A DNA stretch of 64,000 nt from Brachyspira alvinipulli ATCC 51933. Its GTDB lineage: Bacteria; Spirochaetota; Brachyspiria; Brachyspirales; Brachyspiraceae. Positions 43,060 through 51,868 of this stretch are shown one piece after another (the stretch's first letter is position 1; every line of letters starts with the position of its first letter). The position numbers and the translations under genes were made by a program. The stretch spans positions 1 through 64,000 of the forward strand of contig NZ_JADF01000018.1 in assembly GCF_000518245.1 (NCBI RefSeq), written 5' to 3'. Below the pieces are notes generated by a model. It was not told the DNA's origin and searched no databases. It was given only the letters and a program-made list of their open reading frames with translations.

Positions 43060-44439
43060 TTATACAGAAGCTGCTTGATTATTCTCTAAAGCATGTTTCT
43101 TTTTCATGGTTTTATAAATATATATGTACATTATACCGGCTAATATTATCGATACTATATCCGCTATAGGCTGTGCCCATATTATACCATTAATACCGAA
43201 AAATTTAGTACCTATCACTATAGCCGGAACAAATGCTATACCCTGTCTGCTTAATGAAAGTACTAAAGAAGGCAAAGCTTTTCCTAATGCCTGAAATGTA
43301 GACATGAATACAAATTGAAAACCTATTATAGGAGCAACAGAATAACTAGCCATTAAAAACTTAACTCCGTATTCTACAACTTCGTCATTATCTATAAATA
43401 TTCTTATAGAATGACTTGCAAATAAAAATGCAGAGGATAAAAATATTGAACCTAATATAAAACTTACTAAGCATGAAAGCTTTATTGCCGCATTCATTCT
43501 TTTATAATTTTTAGCTGCAAAATTATAACCGATGAAAGGCTGTATACCCTGAGCAAGTCCTATAAATACTAAAATAACAAGCATAAATATTCTTTGAGAT
43601 ACTCCAAGCCCAGCTACTACATTATCATTGTATCCTGAAGCAAAGTTATTTATTAATATATTTGCACAGCTTATAAGCACATTATTTATAAATACTGGAA
43701 GTCCTATAGCAAAAACATTTTTTAATATATCATCATGCATAGAAAAATCTTTTAATTTTACAGATAGAAATGTGCTTTTTTTTGCTATATGCCAAATATA
43801 GTAAAATGTAGAGCATGCATTTCCTATTATTGTAGCCCAAGCAGCACCTGCAACCCCCATCTTCATATAAAGTATCATTATAGGATCTAATATTATATTG
43901 ATAACTGTACCCAATATCATTCCTATCATAGCCTCTTTTGAAGATCCTTCTGAACGTACTATCTGTCCCATAGACATTTGGCAAATAACAAAAATAGCTC
44001 CGAAAGCAACTATCATTAAATAATCCTTGGCAAATTGGTATGTATTAATACTAGCTCCGGATAATTTAAGTATCTGCTTCATAAATATTAAAAATACAGT
44101 CATACATACTAATCCTGTAGCTACGCTTGCAAAAAATGCAAATGAAGAAGTTTGCTTAGCCTTATCATAATTTTTAGCTCCTAAACTTCTTGAAATATAT
44201 GAAGCTCCTCCTATGCCATATATAGCACCAAAAGCCATAAGCAGTAAATATATTGGCATAGTTAATGAAACTGCCGCAACTTGATTGGGATCATTAGTTT
44301 TACCAACAAAAAAAGTGTCAACCATATTATAAAATACATTTACCATCATACCAAAAATAGTTGGAAGTGCTAATGTTATTAATGCCTTATATACAGGATA
44401 ATTCTCAAATACTTCTATTTTTTTATCACTATCATTCAT
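43060..44439 (-). CDS. MATE-family multidrug/Na+ exporter
   Basis: A 459-residue protein with about twelve membrane segments. It has the MATE start (YPVYKALITLALPTIFGMMV, NVFYNMVDTFFVGKTNDPNQ, AAVSLTMPIYLLLMAFG) and the repeated second half (GVSQRIFMLVILVFIGLAQG, IQPFIGYNFAAKNYKRM). It exports cationic drugs or dyes in exchange for ions. Resistance cannot be inferred from sequence. A monocistronic gene. Confidence 0.9.
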   Translation of the reverse strand: MNDSDKKIEVFENYPVYKALITLALPTIFGMMVNVFYNMVDTFFVGKTNDPNQVAAVSLTMPIYLLLMAFGAIYGIGGASYISRSLGAKNYDKAKQTSSFAFFASVATGLVCMTVFLIFMKQILKLSGASINTYQFAKDYLMIVAFGAIFVICQMSMGQIVRSEGSSKEAMIGMILGTVINIILDPIMILYMKMGVAGAAWATIIGNACSTFYYIWHIAKKSTFLSVKLKDFSMHDDILKNVFAIGLPVFINNVLISCANILINNFASGYNDNVVAGLGVSQRIFMLVILVFIGLAQGIQPFIGYNFAAKNYKRMNAAIKLSCLVSFILGSIFLSSAFLFASHSIRIFIDNDEVVEYGVKFLMASYSVAPIIGFQFVFMSTFQALGKALPSLVLSLSRQGIAFVPAIVIGTKFFGINGIIWAQPIADIVSIILAGIMYIYIYKTMKKKHALENNQAASV

Positions 44440-44800
44440 AATTTAATTTCCATATCGAATTTAATCAAAAGCAATATATTATATTACATATATTTTATAT
44501 TTCAAGTACATTAAATAAAAGATTAAAAATTATTCGGTATAATTATGCACACATAATTATATATTTTATGTATCCCACCCGCCCCCTTTAGTTAAACAAG
44601 CATTTTTGAAAAATAAGCCAAGAAATTGAAATAAAATATATAATTTGGTAAAAATAAAGAAAGGTAAACCCTAAATATTGTTTGCTGTCTTTTTTATTTA
44701 AATGTACTCATTGTATTATTTGCATTATAATATTTTGTATTGTACAATTATAAAAATTATATATGTTTTTTTTGTCAGTAAAAGAGTTTATATAAAAGAT
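44440..44800. other. Spacer with inverted copy of a dispersed repeat
   Basis: Bases 44573-44681 are the reverse complement of 30221-30306 apart from an internal gap of about 25 bases. In this copy the GC end reads CCCACCCGCCCCC. No gene is seen. Confidence 0.55.
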
Positions 44801-47281
44801 ATGAAAAAAAATAATAAAGATAATAATAATTTTGAATTAGATTTTTCACAAGTTATAGAAGAAAATATAATGTTTTTTCCTATAAGGCACCATTCTCCTG
44901 CATGCTCTTATCATTTGAAGAATATAATTGAAGATTTTAAACCTGACGCAATTCTTATAGAAGGTCCAAGTGATTGTAATAATCTAATGAAATATATGGT
45001 TGAAGATGATACTAAAGCCCCTTTCTGTATTTATTCAAGTTATATTGATAATGATAATGAAAAATACAGATGCTATTATCCTTTTTTAGATTATTCCCCT
45101 GAGTTTGCTGCTATAAAAGATGCTTATAATAGAAATATTCACTGTGCTTTTATTGATATGCCTTATGCATCAATGATAGAAAATGCATATCTTGAAACAG
45201 AGGATAAAAATAATAATGAAGAAAATGATAATGAAGACTTGGAAGATGCAAAAAATAATCAGGATATAAAAAGGAAGAAATTAATATCTGTATACGATGA
45301 TGATGATAATAAATTTAATGTTAATACCTATACAGTTGAACTTACCAAAAAGGCAGGACTTAGAAGTTTTGCGGAACTTTGGGAGAGAGATTTTGAAATA
45401 AACGGAATATTAAAGAGCAGTATTGATTTTATTAGAAGTGTCTATGCTCTTGGTTATTATATGCGTTTGATAGAAGATGAGGATTTAGAGACTCGAAACA
45501 GAGAATATGTAATGGCTAAAAATATTTATGAGGCATTAGAGAAATATAATAAAGTTTTAGTAATTACAGGAAGTTTTCACACAAAAGGCATAATAGATAA
45601 GTTAAAAGATTGTAAAACTATAGATAAAGAATGTAAATCATTAAAAAAGCATATAGTTTCAAATTCAGCTAATTATTTAATACCTTATTCATTTGAAGAA
45701 GCAGACAGCCGAAGAGGATACAGGGCAGGTATAGAGTTTCCAGCATTTTATGATTTTGTGTATAAACAATTAGAAAACTCTAAAGATAATTTGAATGAGG
45801 CATTTTTGAATGTAGTGCAGTCATTTATTATAAAGGCTGCAGGAATAGACAGACATAATCATAATGTTACAATTCCTGACTGTATAAATGCTTATTATAT
45901 GGCTGTTAATCTTGCCAAATTAAGAGGAAAAGAATCTGCTGGTGTTTATGAACTTATAGATGCAGCTAAAAGTGCTTTTGTAAAAGGTGAGATATCATTA
46001 GCAAATACAAGCAATATTGATTTGATGTTAAAACTTCTTTCGGGTATTTCTAATGGGCAGGTATCTTCTAAAAGTATTATTCCGCCTGTTGTAATTGATT
46101 TTAGAAATCTATGCAAAAAGTATAAAATAAAAATTGATAAATCGGAGGAATCAGAGGCTATACTTGAAATTCTAAAAAATAAAGATCATTTTGAAAAAAG
46201 TAAATTCTTTCATCAGATGCATTTTTTGAATGTTGATTTTTGTAAATTCATAAGAGGGCCTGATTACGTTAATAAAGTTAATAAAAACTTAGCACGTGAG
46301 ACTTGGAAATATGAATATAAAACATCAGTTGAAGCATTATTAATAGATAAATCAGTATACGGAGTAACAATAGAGGAATTAGCATCAAATATTATAATAG
46401 AAAAACTTAATTCTAATTTAGATGCTAGAGAAGTTTCTAAACTTATGATAGAAGCTAATGTTATGGGGCTTTACGGATTTTTAATAAATAATTATTCAGC
46501 AATAGAAAAAATAATATTTAATGACAGTAATTTTATAAGTCTTTGCAGCTGTTTAAATAATTTATCATATTTAGCGAATATGGAAATTATTAATGATAAT
46601 TTATCGAAAGATAGGGAATCTTTATTTGGTAATTATGATATACTTCCGTTAATAGAAAATATAGCAAAACAGGTATTTGTACTTTCTGTAGTTAATATGG
46701 ATTCTATGAAAAATTTACAAGAAGAAGAGGCATTAAAAAATTCTCATTATATAAAGAATTTATATTCATTTACTCTAGAACATCCAAACTGGTGCGATGC
46801 TGATATATTTAATGATAAAATAGATTCTATGCTTAACAATACTTTTGGAAGCTCACATATATATGCTGTTTGCTTAGCGGTTAAATATAAATCAGGAAGA
46901 TTTACTATAGAAGAGTTTTCCATCATAATTTCTAATTTTTTAGAGTCATCTTCTGTTGATGTTTTAGCTTATTTTTTAGCTGGTATATTCTTAGTTGCTA
47001 GAGATATACTATTTATAAATAATGTTATTATAGACAGTATAGATAATACTGTAAAAAAATTGGATGAGGATAAGTTTATAGAAATTGTACCTAATTTAAG
47101 ATATGCTTTTACAAATTTAAGTCCTTTAGAAATAGATCGTTTGTCTGAAATTATTGCTTATATGTATGGTACTAAGGTAAGTAATATTATGAATAATGCT
47201 GATATTTCTGTTGAAGAAATGCAGAAAGCTATGAAGATAGACGAAAAAGTTTTTCAATTATTGATTGATACTTTAAAATAA
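44801..47281 (+). CDS. DUF5682 family protein
   Basis: A protein of about 826 residues matching DUF5682. Signatures are MFFPIRHHSPACSYHLKNII (about residues 22-41), AILIEGPSDCNNLMKYM, CYYPFLDYSPEFAAIKDAY and CAFIDMPYASM; further on VLVITGSFHTKGI. The family usually sits with MoxR ATPase and VWA genes in a chaperone-like module of unknown function; these are not next to it here. I prefer ATG 44801; ATG 44702 would add 33 hydrophobic residues foreign to the family. An acidic insert lies near residues 125-155. Confidence 0.7.
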   Translation: MKKNNKDNNNFELDFSQVIEENIMFFPIRHHSPACSYHLKNIIEDFKPDAILIEGPSDCNNLMKYMVEDDTKAPFCIYSSYIDNDNEKYRCYYPFLDYSPEFAAIKDAYNRNIHCAFIDMPYASMIENAYLETEDKNNNEENDNEDLEDAKNNQDIKRKKLISVYDDDDNKFNVNTYTVELTKKAGLRSFAELWERDFEINGILKSSIDFIRSVYALGYYMRLIEDEDLETRNREYVMAKNIYEALEKYNKVLVITGSFHTKGIIDKLKDCKTIDKECKSLKKHIVSNSANYLIPYSFEEADSRRGYRAGIEFPAFYDFVYKQLENSKDNLNEAFLNVVQSFIIKAAGIDRHNHNVTIPDCINAYYMAVNLAKLRGKESAGVYELIDAAKSAFVKGEISLANTSNIDLMLKLLSGISNGQVSSKSIIPPVVIDFRNLCKKYKIKIDKSEESEAILEILKNKDHFEKSKFFHQMHFLNVDFCKFIRGPDYVNKVNKNLARETWKYEYKTSVEALLIDKSVYGVTIEELASNIIIEKLNSNLDAREVSKLMIEANVMGLYGFLINNYSAIEKIIFNDSNFISLCSCLNNLSYLANMEIINDNLSKDRESLFGNYDILPLIENIAKQVFVLSVVNMDSMKNLQEEEALKNSHYIKNLYSFTLEHPNWCDADIFNDKIDSMLNNTFGSSHIYAVCLAVKYKSGRFTIEEFSIIISNFLESSSVDVLAYFLAGIFLVARDILFINNVIIDSIDNTVKKLDEDKFIEIVPNLRYAFTNLSPLEIDRLSEIIAYMYGTKVSNIMNNADISVEEMQKAMKIDEKVFQLLIDTLK

Positions 47282-47331
47282 TAATGATAAAATACGGTAT
47301 TATTAATATATTTTGATATTTAGGTTTTTTT

Positions 47332-48501
47332 ATGAGTGATAAAGACATTAATAGTTTTTTTAAGGAAGCATACAGTGCTTTCAATTTAAAGGATTATAAA
47401 TTAGCTATAGAATATTTTACAGAAGTAATTAAACTTGATTCTAATATTTCTGAGGCTTATTATAATAGAGCTACTGCCAAAGCCAATTTGGATGATCATA
47501 AAGGTGCTATTGAAGATTATACTTGGGCTATTAATATTAATGACAAGTTTGCAGCTGCCTATTATAACAGAGGTATATTAAATAGAAGTGCAGGTAATGC
47601 AGAAGAAGCCATTAAAGATTTTGATAAAGCAATAGAGCTTAATTATAATTTGGAAGAAGTTTATTATGTAAGGGCAAATACAAAGGCAAGTATAGGTGAT
47701 TATAAAGGTTCTATAGAAGATTATAAAAAAGCTATTGAAGTTTATCCACATTTTGCAGATGCATATTATAATATGGCTTTATCAAAAAATGCTATAGGTG
47801 AATATAAGGATGCTATAAGAGATTATGATAAAGCAATAGAGTATAATTTACGTTTTGCTGATGCTTATAATAATAGAGGGAATGTTAAAGAGCGATTAGG
47901 AAATTTCAATGAGGCTATAGACGATTATACAAATGCTATACATCTAAACAGAGAATTTGTAGAGGCATATTTTAATAGAGCTAATGCCAGATTTAATGTT
48001 AAAGATTATAAAGGTTCTATTGAAGACTTTGATGAAATTATAAAAATTAATCCTAAATATTCCAGAGCATATTATAACAGGGGTCTTGTAGAAATGTCTA
48101 TGGAGGATTATAAAACAGCAATATCTGATTTTGAAAAGGTTATAGAGTTAGAGCCTAATTTTGCGGATGCTTATTATAATAAAGCTGTGGCTATTAATCA
48201 TTTAGGAATATATGATGAAGCTATTGAGTTTTATGATAAGGCAATAGATATCAATCCTAATTATTCTGAAAGTTATTGCAATAGAGGAATATCCAAATCC
48301 AAAATGGCTTTTATTAGAAATGGTAAGGTTAGTGATGAAGAATATAAAAAATTGGTAGAAGAAGCTGAAAAAGATTTTGATACAGCTTATAAACTTGCTA
48401 ATGATAATATGAAAGCAATAATAAAAGACGGCCTTATTAAATTATCACATTTGAATATGGAGGCTGCGACTAATTTTTGTAAAAAGAATAATTTTAATTA
48501 A
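47332..48501 (+). CDS. Tetratricopeptide repeat protein
   Basis: A 389-residue protein made of about ten TPR units of 34 residues from residue 5 to 330 (for example EAYYNRATAKANLDDHKGAI and ADAYYNMALSKNAIGEYKDA), then a helical tail. It has no signal peptide, so it is probably a cytoplasmic protein-interaction scaffold. It follows the DUF5682 gene by 50 bases and may share its transcript. TPR solenoids of this kind are abundant in this genus. Confidence 0.85.
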   Translation: MSDKDINSFFKEAYSAFNLKDYKLAIEYFTEVIKLDSNISEAYYNRATAKANLDDHKGAIEDYTWAININDKFAAAYYNRGILNRSAGNAEEAIKDFDKAIELNYNLEEVYYVRANTKASIGDYKGSIEDYKKAIEVYPHFADAYYNMALSKNAIGEYKDAIRDYDKAIEYNLRFADAYNNRGNVKERLGNFNEAIDDYTNAIHLNREFVEAYFNRANARFNVKDYKGSIEDFDEIIKINPKYSRAYYNRGLVEMSMEDYKTAISDFEKVIELEPNFADAYYNKAVAINHLGIYDEAIEFYDKAIDINPNYSESYCNRGISKSKMAFIRNGKVSDEEYKKLVEEAEKDFDTAYKLANDNMKAIIKDGLIKLSHLNMEAATNFCKKNNFN

Positions 48502-48506
48502 ATAAA

Positions 48507-48560
48507 AAAACTCATTATGCTTACTGCATTTTTGCAGCAATTATAATGAGTTTTATTTAT
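48507..48560. terminator. Bidirectional terminator
   Basis: AAAACTCATTAT (48507-48518) / ATAATGAGTTTT (48543-48554) with an inner CTGC-N6-GCAG hairpin. It lies between the converging TPR and PepSY-like genes. Confidence 0.85.
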
Positions 48561-48570
48561 TCTATAATAA

Positions 48571-48984
48571 TTATCTTTTAGTTACATTTCCTTCAAAATC
48601 TACATAGAACTTTTTTCCGTTCATTAATTCAAATTTATAGTCTTTTTTCCTCTTTTGAACATAAACAATTTTTTTATCATCAAATTCTTTCTTTACAGTA
48701 TTTTTTATTTTGCTATCTAAATAATCTATAGAAATTGCACTTCCGGAACCGCTTATGGTATTCCATTCTCCTTTGCTGTCTACAAATATTTTTAAACCGC
48801 CTTTAAATATTAAAGTATATGAACCTCCCATTTCCATAGCTCTGAAAAGATAATTATCAGGGAAATATTTTTCTGCAAAAGCAACAGCATTACGAGGTAA
48901 TTCACTTAATGCAATAGAACCTGCAAATAGATAAGCTGAAGTTATAGATAATACTAATATAATGTAAAAAATATTTTTTTTCAT
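48571..48984 (-). CDS. PepSY-like secreted protein
   Basis: A protein of about 137 residues with a signal peptide (IFYIILVLSITSAYLFAGS) and two PepSY-like repeats of the PF11396 type: ELPRNAVAFAEKYFPDNYLF, LKIFVDSKGEWNTI, then KKEFDDKKIVYVQKRKK and GKKFYVDFEGNV. Likely periplasmic; the family is of unknown function, perhaps binding small ligands or inhibiting proteases. ATG 48984 follows GGAGGT; the upstream TTG 49002 overlaps that site and is not used. Confidence 0.75.
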   Translation of the reverse strand: MKKNIFYIILVLSITSAYLFAGSIALSELPRNAVAFAEKYFPDNYLFRAMEMGGSYTLIFKGGLKIFVDSKGEWNTISGSGSAISIDYLDSKIKNTVKKEFDDKKIVYVQKRKKDYKFELMNGKKFYVDFEGNVTKR

Positions 48985-49074
48985 AATTTGCTTAACCTCC
49001 AAAATTATATTTATTAGGTTTTTATTTATTATATAATCAAACTAAAATAACACAATATAAATTTATTATTGATG

Positions 49075-50178
49075 TTATAGTTTAACATATCCTGCTATAT
49101 AATATCTTCCGTCTGTTGCTCCTTGGAAACCCACATTAAATTCTGCAGGCCCCGCTTTGAATTTTCCGAATATAGCATACTCTAAATAAGCCTTAGCCTG
49201 TTTATCTTTTATATGAACCATCTCTCTCAAAGCAATATTAAGCATATACCATTCAAATCCCTGTTCCAAACGTACATAATGTGCATCGCCTTCTCTCCAA
49301 GTATATTCTGCTATAGCATTAAGCCAAATGGTTTCATTCATCAAAGGAAATCTAAATGTAGCAGAAGCCTGAACTAAAGACTCAAATAAATCTATATGAT
49401 AATTCTGAGGCCCCATTCTATTTTCATGTTCATATAAAACTCTAAATTCCATATTAGGAATATTAAATCTGAATAAAAATGCCTTAGGAATACTATGTCT
49501 GAAATCTCCTTGAGAATAAGCAATTTCATAATGATTTCCTATAAATCCTACTCTTATACCAGGACCATTTAATACCTGAGGTATATAATAATCAGGAGTA
49601 TCAATATTTGCAGGGTTTAATGTAGTGTCATAATAATGCGGCATAAGCATGAAAGTAGTTGTATTTATGTCGAATGTTGCTCTTCCTCTTGCTGATACTA
49701 ATATTCTATCAACGAATACGGCCTGTACTCCTCCGTCATAAAGCCCTGCATTTCCTTTTATATATGGATATTTTATATCTGGATTATGAGTATCGAAATA
49801 ACCAAATGCTGTTATGAAGCCTGTAAACTGTATATAATCATTATGAAATGTTTGACCTAAAGTTGCAAATGTATCTCTTAAATTAAATGTATTAGTATGT
49901 GCTGCATATGAAAATGTTGTAGTTAAATGAAATTCTAATGGGTACTTTTGAAAAAATCCTAAATTGGTGTTATCTAAATTAGGTAAAGTTCTTTTATAAT
50001 CATCTCTAAAATAATCTGGTTTTATATATTGCGGAAGTTCATTGTTTCCTTCTCTTCCTATAAACATATCAAATGCATTAGGAAGCTGAGGCATTATGGC
50101 ATTTGTATATTTAGATTGCGCATTCAATATGCATTGCATAGATATTGCAAAGAACATTAAAAAAAATATATTTTTCAT
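49075..50178 (-). CDS. Predicted outer-membrane beta-barrel protein
   Basis: A 367-residue protein with a signal peptide (FFLMFFAISMQCILNAQS). The mature part has many alternating aromatic strands (FHLTTTFSYAAHTNTFNLRD, YIQFTGFITAFGYFDTHN, AEFNVGFQGATDGRYYIAGY), as expected of a membrane barrel, and ends in YVKL. I do not recognise a named family; it is probably specific to spirochaetes of this group. Surface exposure is inferred. Confidence 0.6.
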   Translation of the reverse strand: MKNIFFLMFFAISMQCILNAQSKYTNAIMPQLPNAFDMFIGREGNNELPQYIKPDYFRDDYKRTLPNLDNTNLGFFQKYPLEFHLTTTFSYAAHTNTFNLRDTFATLGQTFHNDYIQFTGFITAFGYFDTHNPDIKYPYIKGNAGLYDGGVQAVFVDRILVSARGRATFDINTTTFMLMPHYYDTTLNPANIDTPDYYIPQVLNGPGIRVGFIGNHYEIAYSQGDFRHSIPKAFLFRFNIPNMEFRVLYEHENRMGPQNYHIDLFESLVQASATFRFPLMNETIWLNAIAEYTWREGDAHYVRLEQGFEWYMLNIALREMVHIKDKQAKAYLEYAIFGKFKAGPAEFNVGFQGATDGRYYIAGYVKL

Positions 50179-50823
50179 AATATAATCCTAACTTTTGTTA
50201 AAATAAAAAAGAATATCAATCTTTATCTAATAAAGATTAATGTTCTTTTCTATTTATTGAAAGCAAAATTATATTATAAATATAATTAATGTCAATTTTA
50301 TATTATTCTATTTTAAAGAATGTTGGTTTTGTATTTATTACAATATCATTTTATGAACAAATTGTTTCATCAGATGTAATAAGTTATACCATTTATTTGT
50401 AGTATTATTTACATATAATTTTATTGCTTCAAAAAATCTATTATATGGTTATCTATAACATTTTTAATAATAGTATATATAAATACAAAAAATAAATATT
50501 GTAATAATATTTACTGTAATTATTTTGTGTATAATAACTTATTGATAAGTTAATTTAATGATTATAATATAAGTATCACATGTCAAATTATTTATAAATA
50601 TTTTTTAGATATGTAAATTAATATAGTAATTTATATATCTAAAGTATAATTTTTTTATTAAAATATACTTTAATATATTATTAAAATAATGATAAATTAA
50701 TTTGACTTTTATATTTTTTGTAGTACAATATAGCAACATTGATAGTATATTATGTTTATTAGCATTCTATACTTTAATGTTATTCCCAAAATCTCATTTT
50801 AATTAAATAAAGGAGAAAAAATC
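50179..50823. other. Long AT-rich spacer before the oxidoreductase operon
   Basis: About 645 bases with no ORF or RNA gene recognised. It holds the divergent promoters; the clearest is at 50702-50729. Confidence 0.5.
50702..50729 (+). promoter_or_regulatory. Candidate sigma-70 promoter of the oxidoreductase operon
   Basis: TTGACT (50702-50707), 16-base spacer, TACAAT (50724-50729). The expected start lies about 85 bases before the GTG start codon. Confidence 0.5.
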
Positions 50824-51855
50824 GTGAAACTCCCAAAAGTCAATGATTTAGGCTTTTTCGAGATACGTCTCGAAAGTATAGGCGGAATGGGTGCTAATAG
50901 TGCTGGTAAAATGCTTGCAGAAGTAGGTGTTTTATCACAAGGTTTTTATGGTGCTGCATTCTCTAGTTATGGTTCAGAAAAAAAAGGTTCTCCAGTTAAG
51001 TCTTTTGTAAGATTTTCTGAAGAAGAAGTAAGAGTTAACTCTACTGTAGAAGAGCCTCATGTTGTGGCTGTGTTCCATATGAATCTTCTTAAAAACCCTA
51101 TGACATTAATGGGTGTTAAAGAAGATGCTATAGTTATTTTTAACACTAATAAAACTCCTGATGAAGCAAGAGACTTTGCTAAACTTCATGGTGGTAAAGT
51201 AGTTTGTGTTGATGCTATTAAAATTGCTAATGATTTAAAACTTCCTTCACAGGCAGCTAATACTATTATAATGGGTGCTATGGTTAATCAGCTTGATTTC
51301 ATAGACTCTGCTAAATTTGAAGAGCAAATTAGAAAACAATTCGGCGGAAGAAAAGCTGAATTAGTAGAACCTAATATTGAAGCTTTCAGAAGAGGCGGAA
51401 GTGACTCTGTTGTTAAAGAGTTTAAAGATGATGGCAAATATCCTTATATACCTTACAAAAAACCAGAACCTGTTTATGGTAAAAATAACCAATTAACAGG
51501 CGGTTATATTAATGCAGCTGGTAACTCTACATTAAAAGATTTACAAGTTACACGTACTGGTAATATTCCAGTATTCAATCCTGCTAATTGTATTGATTGT
51601 GCTAACTGTGAAGTTGTTTGTCCAGACCTTTGTATTGTTTGGGAAAAAGGACCAGACAGAAAAGATCCTAATAAAACAGCTATGAACATGATGGGTATCG
51701 ATTATCAGTATTGTAAAGGCTGCTTAAAATGTGTTAGAGCTTGTCCTAAAGGACCTTATTCAGGCAAATTTGAAAAAGATCAGCAGGCTTTAAGAATAGA
51801 AGTAGAAGCAAATTGTGATGTTAGTAAACTCACATATAGTCGTTACAAAAAATAA
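50824..51855 (+). CDS. 2-oxoacid:ferredoxin oxidoreductase, gamma-delta fusion
   Basis: A 343-residue subunit. Residues 1-190 are the gamma domain (IRLESIGGMGANSAGKMLAE, FSSYGSEKKGSPVKSFVRFS). Residues 255-325 carry two 4Fe-4S clusters (CIDCANCEVVCPDLC and CKGCLKCVRACPKGP). It feeds electrons from 2-oxoacid cleavage to ferredoxin. It starts with GTG 50824 after AGGAG. It is followed 13 bases on by the alpha-beta subunit. The split (gamma-delta plus alpha-beta) is less common than the single-chain PFOR. Confidence 0.85.
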   Translation: MKLPKVNDLGFFEIRLESIGGMGANSAGKMLAEVGVLSQGFYGAAFSSYGSEKKGSPVKSFVRFSEEEVRVNSTVEEPHVVAVFHMNLLKNPMTLMGVKEDAIVIFNTNKTPDEARDFAKLHGGKVVCVDAIKIANDLKLPSQAANTIIMGAMVNQLDFIDSAKFEEQIRKQFGGRKAELVEPNIEAFRRGGSDSVVKEFKDDGKYPYIPYKKPEPVYGKNNQLTGGYINAAGNSTLKDLQVTRTGNIPVFNPANCIDCANCEVVCPDLCIVWEKGPDRKDPNKTAMNMMGIDYQYCKGCLKCVRACPKGPYSGKFEKDQQALRIEVEANCDVSKLTYSRYKK

Positions 51856-51868
51856 AAGGAGCGTATAA

